From CAXTSE01 sp035554115 (lineage in GTDB: Bacteria; Actinomycetota; Actinomycetes; Actinomycetales; Microbacteriaceae): a stretch of DNA of 64,000 nucleotides. Positions 44,345 to 52,387 of the stretch are shown in pieces (positions within the stretch are counted from its first letter, which is position 1; the number at the start of each line of letters is the position of its first letter). The notes below the pieces were generated by a model. The model was given only the letters and a program-made list of their open reading frames with translations. It had not been told where the DNA came from and ran no database searches. Made by a program: the position numbers and the translations under genes. The stretch is from the NCBI GenBank assembly GCA_035554115.1, contig DATMIW010000013.1, positions 1 through 64,000 of the forward strand, given 5' to 3'.

Positions 44345-45120
44345 CGACCGAAGTCGAACCCGTCCCGTTTGCTCCGCATCTGCGCGTACGCTCGCGAATC
44401 GCGCATTCCCTGATGAGGTTCGCCCCCTTGATCCGCTGGGCTGAACCCGAGCTTCGCGGCCTCGGCGCGCTAGTGCGACCGGGGGACGAGGTTCTCGACA
44501 TCGGCGCATCGCATGGCATGTATACGGTGCCCCTCGCGCACCTGGTCGGGCCCGCCGGGAAGGTGTTCTCGTTCGAACCGCATCCCCGGCAGCAACGGTC
44601 GTTGCGCCGGCTCAAGCGCCTTCTCGGTTTTCGCCAGCTCAGTATCACCCCCGCCGCGATCGGCACCTCCGAGGGCGAATTCACGATGCGGATGCCCATC
44701 AAATACGGATTCCCCATCTACGGTCACGCGCACATCACCTCCGGTGCCGCCGACTATCCAGACACCGTCAAGACCCGCACGTGGCGCACCGCGATGACGA
44801 GCATCGACGGGTGGGCCGCGCGCAGCCACCCCGGCCGCATCCGGTTCATCAAAATCGACGTCGAGGGCTTCGAGCCGAGCGTTATCGAAGGCGGATCCGA
44901 GCTCATCGCTCGCGACCTCCCCAGCCTGCTCGTGGAAATCGAAGACCGCCATCTGGCGCGGTACGGCCGCACCGCCAATGGATTCGCCGACGAGATCCGC
45001 ACCACCTGGCCCGCCTACGGCATGTACGTGTGGAAGGACGAGACTTGGGTGGCCGCCGACCGCGTCGACTTCGGCATCCGCAACTACCTCTTCGCTACTG
45101 ACGCAGCATTCGCGCGCTGA
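44341..45120 (+). CDS. FkbM-family SAM-dependent methyltransferase
   Basis: Starts at GTG 44341 overlapping the mannose synthase stop and encodes 259 residues. VLDIGASHGMYTVPLAH is the SAM-binding motif, FSFEPHPRQQRSLRR follows, and the family motif FIKIDVEGFEPSVIEGG is present. FkbM enzymes O-methylate sugars and polyketides. Tight coupling to a polyprenol-phosphate-mannose synthase suggests methylation of a mannose-containing glycan, which is inference. Confidence 0.86.
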   Translation: MTTEVEPVPFAPHLRVRSRIAHSLMRFAPLIRWAEPELRGLGALVRPGDEVLDIGASHGMYTVPLAHLVGPAGKVFSFEPHPRQQRSLRRLKRLLGFRQLSITPAAIGTSEGEFTMRMPIKYGFPIYGHAHITSGAADYPDTVKTRTWRTAMTSIDGWAARSHPGRIRFIKIDVEGFEPSVIEGGSELIARDLPSLLVEIEDRHLARYGRTANGFADEIRTTWPAYGMYVWKDETWVAADRVDFGIRNYLFATDAAFAR

Positions 45121-45172
45121 TCTGTAGGAATCCTCCACTGGTCGGCGCTCCACCGGTCGGTAAGGTGACACA

Positions 45173-46768
45173 GTGACTGCGAACGACGAACCCGACATGA
45201 TGACCACGGCGGGCCGCATCGCCGACCTCAAGCTCCGCTACCACGAGGCCGTGACGGCCAGCGGCGAGGCGGCGATCGAGAAGCAGCACGCCAAGGGCAA
45301 GAAGACCGCCCGTGAGCGCATCGATCAACTTCTCGACCAGGGCAGCTTCGTCGAACTCGACGAATTCGTGCGTCACCGCACGCACGCCTTCGGCATGGAG
45401 AAGAAGCGACCATACGGCGACGCGGTCGTCACCGGAACGGGCACCATCCACGGCCGTCAGGTGGCTGTCTACGCGCAGGACTTCACGATCTTCGGCGGGT
45501 CCCTGGGCGAGGTCGCCGGTGAGAAGATCATCAAGGTCATGGAGCTGGCCCTCAAGACCGGCGTGCCGATCATCGGCATGCTCGACTCGGGTGGAGCGCG
45601 TATTCAGGAGGGTGTTGTCGCCCTCGGCAAATACGGCGAGATCTTCCGCCTCAACACGCAGGCGTCAGGCGTGATCCCACAGCTCTCGATCATCATGGGC
45701 CCGGCCGCCGGTGGCGCCGTCTACTCACCGGCGCTCACCGACTTCGTGATCATGGTCGACAAGACGAGCCACATGTTCGTCACCGGTCCGGACGTCATCA
45801 AAACCGTCACGGGCGAAGATGTCGGCTTCGAAGAGCTCGGTGGTGCGCTCACGCACAATCAGGTCTCGGGGGTCTCGCACTATCTGGCGAGCGACGAGGA
45901 TGACGCCCTCGACTACGCGCGCGCGCTCATCTCCTTCCTGCCCGACAACAACCTCGCCGAATCGCCCGTGTATGAGAGCGAGGTCGAGCTCGAGATTACG
46001 GACGCCGACCGCAAACTGAACACGCTGATCCCGGATTCCCCCAACCAGCCGTACGACGTCACCAACGTCATCGAGCGCATCGTCGACAACGAAGACTTCC
46101 TCGAGGTGCAGCCGCTCTACGCGCCCAACATCGTCGTCGGATTCGCCCGCATCGAAGGGCGATCGGTCGGCATCATCGCCAACCAGCCGCAGGCCATGGC
46201 GGGCACACTCAACATCGAGGCCGGCGAGAAGGCCGCGCGCTTCGTGCGGTTCTGTGACGCCTTCAACGTTCCGATCCTCACCCTCGTCGATGTTCCCGGA
46301 TACCTGCCCGGAACCGATCAGGAGTGGACGGGCGTCATCCGCCGCGGTGCGAAGTTGCTCTACGCCTACGCCGAAGCCACAGTGCCGCTTGTGACTGTCA
46401 TTACCCGCAAGGCATATGGCGGCGCCTACATCGTCATGGGTTCGAAGCAGCTCGGCGCCGACATCAACTTCGCCTGGCCGACAGCCGAGATCGCGGTTAT
46501 GGGTGGCCAGGGTGCCGTCAACATCCTGTATCGCACTGAGATCAAGAAGGCCGAAGAGGCGGGCGAAGACGTCGCCGCCGTGCGCACCAAGCTCGCCAAC
46601 GAGTACACCTACAACGTTGCTTCCCCCTTCCTGGCGGCCGAACGCGGGGAACTGGACGGGATCATCGAACCCGCCGCCACCCGCGTCGCGGTCATCAAGG
46701 CGCTCCGGGCTCTGCGCACCAAACGCGCAAGCCTGCCCCCCAAGAAGCACGGAAACATTCCGCTGTGA
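45173..46768 (+). CDS. accD: Acyl-CoA carboxylase beta subunit (carboxyltransferase)
   Basis: This 531-residue protein starts at GTG 45173. It is a complete AccD/PccB-type carboxyltransferase: KKTARERIDQLLD at the N-terminus, GGARIQEGV and GPAAGGAVYSPALTD in the first crotonase-like half, and VPGYLPGTDQEWTGVIRRGAKLL plus KAYGGAYIVMGSK in the second. It transfers the carboxyl group from carboxybiotin to acetyl- or propionyl-CoA. Together with the epsilon gene next to it and the biotinylated alpha chain at 52.4 kb it forms the acyl-CoA carboxylase. The choice between acetyl- and propionyl-CoA cannot be settled by eye. Confidence 0.93.
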   Translation: MTANDEPDMMTTAGRIADLKLRYHEAVTASGEAAIEKQHAKGKKTARERIDQLLDQGSFVELDEFVRHRTHAFGMEKKRPYGDAVVTGTGTIHGRQVAVYAQDFTIFGGSLGEVAGEKIIKVMELALKTGVPIIGMLDSGGARIQEGVVALGKYGEIFRLNTQASGVIPQLSIIMGPAAGGAVYSPALTDFVIMVDKTSHMFVTGPDVIKTVTGEDVGFEELGGALTHNQVSGVSHYLASDEDDALDYARALISFLPDNNLAESPVYESEVELEITDADRKLNTLIPDSPNQPYDVTNVIERIVDNEDFLEVQPLYAPNIVVGFARIEGRSVGIIANQPQAMAGTLNIEAGEKAARFVRFCDAFNVPILTLVDVPGYLPGTDQEWTGVIRRGAKLLYAYAEATVPLVTVITRKAYGGAYIVMGSKQLGADINFAWPTAEIAVMGGQGAVNILYRTEIKKAEEAGEDVAAVRTKLANEYTYNVASPFLAAERGELDGIIEPAATRVAVIKALRALRTKRASLPPKKHGNIPL

Positions 46769-46850
46769 ACGCTGGAGCTTGGAGGGAAGGCACTTTCGTG
46801 CCTTCCCCGCGACGCCAGTTCCGGCGCCCGTCCCGGGCGGCGGTTGCTTC

Positions 46851-47063
46851 ATGACTGACATCACGCCGCAGATCCGGGTTCTTTCGGGCAACCCCGATCC
46901 GCAGGAGCTCGCCGCCGTTACGGCTGTGCTGACAGGGGCCCTCGCAGAACTGGCTCAGAACGAGCGGCGCCAGCACGACAACCGCCCAGACGGGTGGATG
47001 CGGAGCCAGCGATCGCTGCGTTCCTCGCTCACCGTGGGCACTTGGCGAACATTCGGACTCTAA
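46851..47063 (+). CDS. Acyl-CoA carboxylase epsilon subunit
   Basis: This 70-residue frame starts at ATG 46851, 82 bases after accD. IRVLSGNPDPQELAAVTAVLTG is the conserved helical N-terminal motif of actinobacterial epsilon subunits, and the C-terminus has the usual tryptophan-rich W-x9-SLR-like segment (GWMRSQRSLRSS then TWRTFG). Epsilon subunits stabilise the alpha-beta complex. Its position directly after accD supports the call. Confidence 0.85.
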   Translation: MTDITPQIRVLSGNPDPQELAAVTAVLTGALAELAQNERRQHDNRPDGWMRSQRSLRSSLTVGTWRTFGL

Positions 47064-47227
47064 TCGGGGTACAGGGTGCCAGCCGTCACGGCGGAAAAAT
47101 CGGCCGTTTTAAGCCCGACATCCCTGCAATCTCGGGGTTTTAGGCCTACAGGGCGTTTTGTCCCCTACTTGTCCCCCGAAATGACGACTTTCTAAGTGCT
47201 CCCCGGCAGGGCATTGTATGTACTACA

Positions 47228-47250
47228 GGTGCGGCCCTATGGGCGGCACC
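47228..47250. other. Hairpin A in the accD/kinase intergenic region
   Basis: GGTGCGGCCC and GGGCGGCACC pair around a 3-base loop with one G-G mismatch. It starts a run of four hairpins in the 324-base gap between the epsilon gene and the convergent kinase-like gene. Confidence 0.5.
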
Positions 47251-47252
47251 GC

Positions 47253-47289
47253 CATTCGTCGGCTGACTAGGGTAAGCGAGCCGACGATG
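47253..47289. other. Hairpin B in the accD/kinase intergenic region
   Basis: CGTCGGCT pairs with AGCCGACG, extended by three more base pairs across a one-base bulge. The loop is 14 bases. It is not followed by a T run. Confidence 0.5.
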
Positions 47290-47295
47290 TGGGGG

Positions 47296-47332
47296 CGAGT
47301 CAGGGCGATATTCGGGTTGTCGCCCTGACTCG
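47296..47332. terminator. Perfect 13-bp stem-loop, probable bidirectional terminator
   Basis: CGAGTCAGGGCGA pairs perfectly with TCGCCCTGACTCG around an 11-base loop. It lies between convergent genes, where a terminator for both is expected. There is no clear U tract on either side, as is common in high-GC actinobacteria. Confidence 0.65.
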
Positions 47333-47340
47333 GATTCTGA

Positions 47341-47371
47341 CGAAGGGCCGGCGCATCGCGCCGGCCCTTCG
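47341..47371. terminator. Perfect 14-bp stem-loop, probable bidirectional terminator
   Basis: CGAAGGGCCGGCGC pairs perfectly with GCGCCGGCCCTTCG around a 3-base ATC loop, 17 bases before the end of the convergent gene. It is one of the strongest hairpins in the window and fits a terminator for the minus-strand kinase operon and the plus-strand accD operon. Confidence 0.72.
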
Positions 47372-47387
47372 GTCGTTCCAGCGCGCG

Positions 47388-48425
47388 TTACTCCACCGCG
47401 CGAGGAATCTCGAGCCAGAGCTCGACCTCGTCGTATTCCAAGGTGTCGTGGCCGAGCAGGCTCGCACTGCCGTCATCGGTCGTTCGCAGGCCGACGACGG
47501 TGACCGCAATGTCCGATCCTTCGGGGACGGTGCGCGCGATAACTTTGTCAGCCACCGTTGCGCTCAATGCGCGAGCGAGCTCATCGAGCACCCGCTGCAA
47601 ATCGGCTTCCTCGAGATCGTCAAGCCCGCCCTCGTCGAGCAGGGTCACCGTCACCCCGCGCCGCCGCGCCAGCATCACCTGCTCACGCACCGCATCGTTG
47701 AGCAGTTTGCGACCCCGGATCTCATCACGGATCGCGCTCTCGAGGTGCAGGCATTCGGCACGTTGCGCCTCGGTCAAGTTTCCCGCCGACGCCTGAATTG
47801 TGCGGAGCATCGGCAATGCCATGACACTGGTCTTCCCCAAACGGAACTGACGCTCGTTGACGTGTGCCTCCTGGGCCGCCTGCCATTCCGCCGCGCCGCG
47901 TTCTGCGACAGCGAAACGGCGAGAGTCGCGCGCCGCTTTGGTGAGCGCATTGGTAATGATGTGAGCGACGCCCACCCATGACGCACTACCGATGACGCCA
48001 ATGCCGAGCAACGCACCCGGCCCGCCCCAGATAAGAGTCTGAATAACGAGGAAAAGGATCCCCGCCCAGGCAAAGCCGGGGCGCCGCCGCGCACACACCA
48101 CGGTCATCATCGTGCCGACCGCAGCGACGTACCAGGTGGCGTACCAGTTGCCCCCTTCGCGATACGGGTCGAGCTGCGAGGAGACCAACAGAGGCAAGGT
48201 GATACTCACGGCAAAGATGAATGCCGCCAGCCAGATCGGCATACGACGAGGTCCGGGCAAGAACGCCGCGATCATGGCAATGCCATACAGCACCATAGAA
48301 ACCACAACGGGACTGGCGTCGAGGGCATAGCCCCCCGGTATCGCGAAGGCCCCGAGCAGGATGTGGTACCCCGCGAAGAGCCCCGCGAGAATGATGAGGA
48401 GGTAGCGGGGAGCACTGATCCTCAC
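47388..48425 (-). CDS. Degenerate sensor-kinase-like membrane protein
   Basis: This 345-residue protein starts at GTG 48425, overlapping the stop of the neighbouring histidine kinase (GTGA). It has six membrane helices (about 8-175) and a cytoplasmic region laid out like the kinase next to it, but I find no phosphoacceptor HD motif and no N- or G-box of the ATPase domain. It may dimerise with or regulate the adjacent kinase. It is the last gene of the operon, before two strong hairpins. Function is inferred only from context and layout. Confidence 0.68.
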   Translation of the reverse strand: MRISAPRYLLIILAGLFAGYHILLGAFAIPGGYALDASPVVVSMVLYGIAMIAAFLPGPRRMPIWLAAFIFAVSITLPLLVSSQLDPYREGGNWYATWYVAAVGTMMTVVCARRRPGFAWAGILFLVIQTLIWGGPGALLGIGVIGSASWVGVAHIITNALTKAARDSRRFAVAERGAAEWQAAQEAHVNERQFRLGKTSVMALPMLRTIQASAGNLTEAQRAECLHLESAIRDEIRGRKLLNDAVREQVMLARRRGVTVTLLDEGGLDDLEEADLQRVLDELARALSATVADKVIARTVPEGSDIAVTVVGLRTTDDGSASLLGHDTLEYDEVELWLEIPRAVE

Positions 48426-49693
48426 GACTCATCCTCCAACGCCTCGTCGTCGATGAATTCCTCGAACTCCGGGTGGCCCGCCGACCTCTCGTCGGGCCAC
48501 CGCAGCAGCACGATCGTGCCCGCGCCCCGTGCCGACAACACTTCGGCGTGACCGCCGGCGCTCGACATCCGCTCGATAATCGACACCCGCACGCCGAGCC
48601 GTTCGGTCGGCATATTGCGCACATCGAATCCCGGCCCGTCGTCACCGATTTCGACCTCAATCCCGTCGGACCGTGCGCGAACTGTCACCCAGCGCGGCGT
48701 GCCGTCCCCCGCGTGCTGCATGCTGTTCACCATGGCCTGAACAGCCGCGGACTGGACTGCCTCGGCGACCGCAAGGGGAACCGAGCCCGTTCCAGCACCC
48801 TCCGTTTCGATCACGAACAACGGTGACATTTCGGTCGCAGCGTTGGTGATTCGGCCAGATAGGACTCCCGTGAGGACGGCCGCGTCCACATCCGGGGCAA
48901 TGGTCACGGCATCCCGCAAGTGGCCGATTGCGTTGCCCGCCATGCTCGACGCGAGGGCTTTCGCCTCGTCGGTATAGGCACGCGCGGCCGAGAGAAGAGT
49001 CGTGAGGACGCTGTCGTGAACGATGGCGTCAACCTGCACGCGTTCGGCATCGGTCGCATGCTGGCGCACCGCATGCGAATACCGTTCCAAGGCCGTCTGC
49101 TGCGCCCGGTCGACAGCTTGAGCAGCTTGCCTCAAGATCGCGAAGATGATCGTAATAACGCTGCCCAAGATCAGTGCATAGACCGAATCGAAGATCGCCT
49201 GCGTGACTCCAACATCTCCGCCTGCCGGCGTGATGCGGATGATCGCGTAAACCGTTGGGATCACGAGAAGGTAGACAGCCGCGATCCGAAGCGGGAAGCC
49301 GATAGTGGCCATCGCAGTGGCGATGGTCATGAGGTAGTACAGCCACGAACTCTCCGTCGTCACCTGATCGATGTCGAGTACGGCGAACGGCCACGACACG
49401 ATGGCCACAAAGTAGACGATCGCGAACGCGCCGTTTACGACCTTCACAAACCGCCGCGCGATCGATGCGACGACAGAAGCGAGAATGCACAACAGCATTC
49501 CGTTGACGATGAACGCCGAATACGCCGGATGCAGGTTCGGTAGCTGTCCCAGGAGCGTGGGGATCGACTGCAGGAAGAACGCGACGCCGAACCCGGCGGC
49601 AGACCGGGCGACAGCGGAGTCGACCCGAATCAGGCTGAGCGGGTTAGCGACCTCCCTCGTCGGGGAGGGAACCGGGATTGAGCTAGTCGACAC
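48422..49693 (-). CDS. Sensor histidine kinase (NarL/LuxR-partner type)
   Basis: The GTG at 49693 overlaps the regulator stop by 11 bases and gives 423 residues. Six membrane helices (about 30-188) lead to a dimerisation helix with VDAIVHDSVLTTLL, in which His226 is the likely phosphoacceptor, and an ATPase domain with Asn323 in MVNSMQHA and DDGPGFD (351-357). It should phosphorylate the response regulator encoded just upstream. The signal is unknown. The C-terminal 25 residues are acidic. Confidence 0.83.
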   Translation of the reverse strand: MSTSSIPVPSPTREVANPLSLIRVDSAVARSAAGFGVAFFLQSIPTLLGQLPNLHPAYSAFIVNGMLLCILASVVASIARRFVKVVNGAFAIVYFVAIVSWPFAVLDIDQVTTESSWLYYLMTIATAMATIGFPLRIAAVYLLVIPTVYAIIRITPAGGDVGVTQAIFDSVYALILGSVITIIFAILRQAAQAVDRAQQTALERYSHAVRQHATDAERVQVDAIVHDSVLTTLLSAARAYTDEAKALASSMAGNAIGHLRDAVTIAPDVDAAVLTGVLSGRITNAATEMSPLFVIETEGAGTGSVPLAVAEAVQSAAVQAMVNSMQHAGDGTPRWVTVRARSDGIEVEIGDDGPGFDVRNMPTERLGVRVSIIERMSSAGGHAEVLSARGAGTIVLLRWPDERSAGHPEFEEFIDDEALEDES

Positions 49694-50366
49694 CGTCGCC
49701 GCCGTCGGGGTCGAGGCCCGGCAAGATGCCGTCCTCGACCGCACGACGAAGCAGATCCACCTTGGTGGGCGCCGGGCGACCGACTTCAACGTATTTGACG
49801 CGGATGCGATCCAGATACTCGCGGGCCGTCGAGTATCCGATGCCCAAATGCTCCGCAGCGAGCTTGAGCGGCATCCCCGATGCATAGAGGTGCAGAATTT
49901 CGCGCTCGCGACGCCCCAGCTGGGCCTTCGCGAAATCGCGGTCGGCGTCAATAGCCGTCGCCCACTCGAGGTTATTGAGAACCTCGCCGCGCGCGACAGT
50001 CGCCGCGGCCTGGATGACGGTCTTAGTTGCCGAAGATTTGGGGATCACGCCGGCGGCGCCAGCGGCCAGCGCCTCACGCACGAGAGCGACCCGGTCGGCG
50101 ATGCTGTGCACGAGAACCGCCGAACCGGCGGCCTGCACCTCTTTGACGTTGTCGGTGACCGAGGAACCGTCGCCGAGGGAGAGGTCGAGAACTGTGACGT
50201 CAACTTCGCGACCGGCGAGGTCGGCGATCAGCTCGGGCACCGTCGAACCGATGGCGACCACGTCATATCCGTCGTTGATAAACGCGGCCTTCAATCCGAG
50301 CCGCACCGACTCATGATCGTCGACTATCGCGACGCGCACCCGAGTGGCTGAATCTGCCACGCTCAT
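49683..50366 (-). CDS. LuxR/NarL-family response regulator
   Basis: This 227-residue protein starts at ATG 50366, with GGGGGAG upstream. The receiver domain has VDDHES (15-20) and phosphoacceptor Asp61 in VLDLSLGDG. The C-terminal LuxR helix-turn-helix starts near LGRREREILHLYASG and includes KLAAEHLGIGYSTAREYLDRIRVKY. It is the first gene of the operon, so it may regulate itself. Target genes cannot be identified from this window. Confidence 0.88.
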   Translation of the reverse strand: MSVADSATRVRVAIVDDHESVRLGLKAAFINDGYDVVAIGSTVPELIADLAGREVDVTVLDLSLGDGSSVTDNVKEVQAAGSAVLVHSIADRVALVREALAAGAAGVIPKSSATKTVIQAAATVARGEVLNNLEWATAIDADRDFAKAQLGRREREILHLYASGMPLKLAAEHLGIGYSTAREYLDRIRVKYVEVGRPAPTKVDLLRRAVEDGILPGLDPDGGDGVD

Positions 50367-50423
50367 TCCGATCTCCCCCAGCCCGAGACGACCGCGCCGT
50401 CCACGGTCATGCTATCGCCCGGC

Positions 50424-51653
50424 TTAGTTTCGGAGCAGATGACCCACGGCTTCTACGTGATGAGTGTGGGGAAAGAAATCGAAGGCCCTCAAACCGGCAA
50501 GACCGTACCCGAGTTCGGCAAGGATGCCCACATCCCGCGCGAAGGCGACCGGATCACAGGCCACGTACACAAGTTGCGCTGGCTTCACCGCCGCAATGGC
50601 CTCAAGAACCGCACGGCCTGCCCCTGCCCGGGGCGGATCGAGGATGACGGTTGCCGCGGCCAGGCGTGCGCGCTCCGCCGCTGAGGCACTTGCCAAAGCT
50701 GTCACCCAACGTTCGACCCGTGCCGTGACGACAGCGGCGCCAAGCCACTCGGACAGATTCTCGGCCGCGTGTTCGGTGGCTCGCGCATCCGATTCAACGC
50801 TGGTGATGCGCACCCCGGCACCAAATCTGTCGCCCACGGCCGCTGCGAGCAGACCCACACCGCCGTAAAGGTCGAGGTTTGCGGCCTTCGGGTCGAACAG
50901 CTGCGCGTCTATTGCCGACGAGACTGCGGCGCTGAGCGTGGATGCGGCGTGTGTGTGTACCTGCCAGAACCCGGAGTCGTCGACGCGGAATTCACGACCG
51001 CCGACGATCTCGCGGACCACCCCCGGCGTCTGCGTGCCGACGATCAGGCGCGCACCGCCGACAGAAGGGGCCAGCACATCGATCGTTTCGACCCGCGGAC
51101 CCTCGTACTTCTCGCGAACGGGGGCGATTTCGCGGACCGCCTCGGCAGCAAGGGGCAAAGCGGTGACCGGAACAACGCGGTGCGACCGGGCGGCATACGG
51201 GCCAACCGTCCCATCGTCGGCAACATGCAGGCGCACGCGGGTGCGCCATCCCGTGCCGTCTGCATCTCCCGGCAGAGCCTCGACGGGGGTGTCCACCTCA
51301 ACCTTTGCGAAGCGCTGCAAAGCCTCGCGCAGCACTTGCTGGGTGAGAGTGCGCTGATGCGGCAGGGCGATATGGCCGAACTCGGCGCCACCGGCGCGCT
51401 CGGCCGGGTCACGATCCACCGAGGCTTCGGCCCAAATATGGGGGATCCGGTGGGGGCTCGCCTCGATAACAGCGGTGGTCTCGGCTCGCCAAAAGCTCTT
51501 CTTGCTGTCTTCGCTGATGCGCGCCCGCACCACCTCGCCGGGAATCGCGTCAGAGACGAACACGACGCGACCGTCGAGTCGGGCCACCCCGATGCCGCCA
51601 TGCGCGATGTTGCTAACCTCGAGTTCGACCTCACGGCCCTGCATTTCGCCCAT
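50424..51653 (-). CDS. TRAM-domain class I RNA (uracil-5) methyltransferase (RlmCD/TrmA-like)
   Basis: With ATG 51653 the product is 409 residues, normal for the family; the open frame continues to 52328 antisense to maf and is rejected. Residues 1-60 form a TRAM RNA-binding domain (VSNIAHGGIGVARLDGRVVFV). The catalytic part has NLDLYGGVGLLA, LDPPRAGAGRAVLEA and VYVACDPVAFARDV, with the nucleophilic cysteine in ACDP. The four iron-sulfur cysteines of RumA are absent, as in RlmCD of Gram-positives. It methylates uridine in rRNA or tRNA; the site is not predictable by eye. Confidence 0.86.
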   Translation of the reverse strand: MGEMQGREVELEVSNIAHGGIGVARLDGRVVFVSDAIPGEVVRARISEDSKKSFWRAETTAVIEASPHRIPHIWAEASVDRDPAERAGGAEFGHIALPHQRTLTQQVLREALQRFAKVEVDTPVEALPGDADGTGWRTRVRLHVADDGTVGPYAARSHRVVPVTALPLAAEAVREIAPVREKYEGPRVETIDVLAPSVGGARLIVGTQTPGVVREIVGGREFRVDDSGFWQVHTHAASTLSAAVSSAIDAQLFDPKAANLDLYGGVGLLAAAVGDRFGAGVRITSVESDARATEHAAENLSEWLGAAVVTARVERWVTALASASAAERARLAAATVILDPPRAGAGRAVLEAIAAVKPAQLVYVACDPVAFARDVGILAELGYGLAGLRAFDFFPHTHHVEAVGHLLRN

Positions 51654-51674
51654 CGTCTGAGCATAGGAGCCCCG

Positions 51675-52304
51675 GTGCGGCTGTACCTCGCATCTACCTC
51701 GCCCGCCCGGCTGGCCACGCTGCGCGCCGTCGGAATCGAACCGATCGCCCTGCCATCTCATGTTGACGAGGAGGCGGCGGTTGCGGCGGCCGGCCCACTC
51801 GGCCCCGAAGCTATGGTGCAGTTGCTCGCCCGACTGAAGGCCGAAGCCGTCGTGACGGCGTCGCTCGACGGGCCCGAGCGGCTCGACGGGCTCGTGCTCG
51901 GCGGCGACTCTGCGTTCGAAATCGGCGGAACCGTGCACGGCAAACCGCATCTGCCCGAAGTGGCTCGCGCACGGTGGCACGAACAGCGCGGGCAGAGTGG
52001 GCTCCTGCATTCCGGGCACTGGCTGATCGATGTGCGCGGCGGAATCGTGGGCCGATCGATCGGCGCCACCGCGACTGCCACGGTGCAGTTCGCCGCCGAT
52101 GTGACAGATGCCGAAATCGACGCATACATCGCAACCGGGGAACCGCTCGAGGTCGCGGGGGCGTTCACTCTCGACTCCAAAGGCGCCGGATTCATTAGCG
52201 GAATCGTCGGTGACCCCCACGCCGTCGTCGGCCTGAGCGTGCCGCTGGTCCGCACTCTCGTGCGTGAGCTCGGCGTGGAGTGGACGGACCTCTGGAACCG
52301 CTAG
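51675..52304 (+). CDS. maf: Maf-family nucleotide pyrophosphatase
   Basis: AGGAG lies 5 bases before GTG 51675, giving 209 residues. The Maf motif LASTSPARLATLRAVG is at the N-terminus, with LVLGGDSAFE and KPHLPEVARAR following. Maf proteins hydrolyse non-canonical nucleoside triphosphates such as dTTP, UTP and modified pyrimidine forms. Its start codon is 21 bases from the divergent RNA methyltransferase start, so the promoters of both must lie within the opposite coding regions or be leaderless. Confidence 0.88.
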   Translation: MRLYLASTSPARLATLRAVGIEPIALPSHVDEEAAVAAAGPLGPEAMVQLLARLKAEAVVTASLDGPERLDGLVLGGDSAFEIGGTVHGKPHLPEVARARWHEQRGQSGLLHSGHWLIDVRGGIVGRSIGATATATVQFAADVTDAEIDAYIATGEPLEVAGAFTLDSKGAGFISGIVGDPHAVVGLSVPLVRTLVRELGVEWTDLWNR

Positions 52305-52387
52305 CTGCATTCGACAGCGATCGGGCATCCGATCTGTTGACCTTCGACAACCGGCAGCCTGTCAGCGTCCCATAGGCTGGGGAGACT

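Noticed and set aside
45725..46891. 388-codon minus-strand frame across accD
   Set aside because: It mirrors codon structure of accD, which has every conserved motif; no recognisable domain in the antisense product.
47064..47290. Possible tRNA or phage attachment site in the gap after the epsilon gene
   Set aside because: I could not fold a cloverleaf with a CCA-type end, and no integrase is nearby. Only hairpins and short repeats remain, which are listed as findings.
50769..51674. Extension of the maf frame back through the RNA methyltransferase gene
   Set aside because: The extension is antisense to a well-conserved gene, while the Maf motif begins right after GTG 51675 with a good ribosome-binding site.
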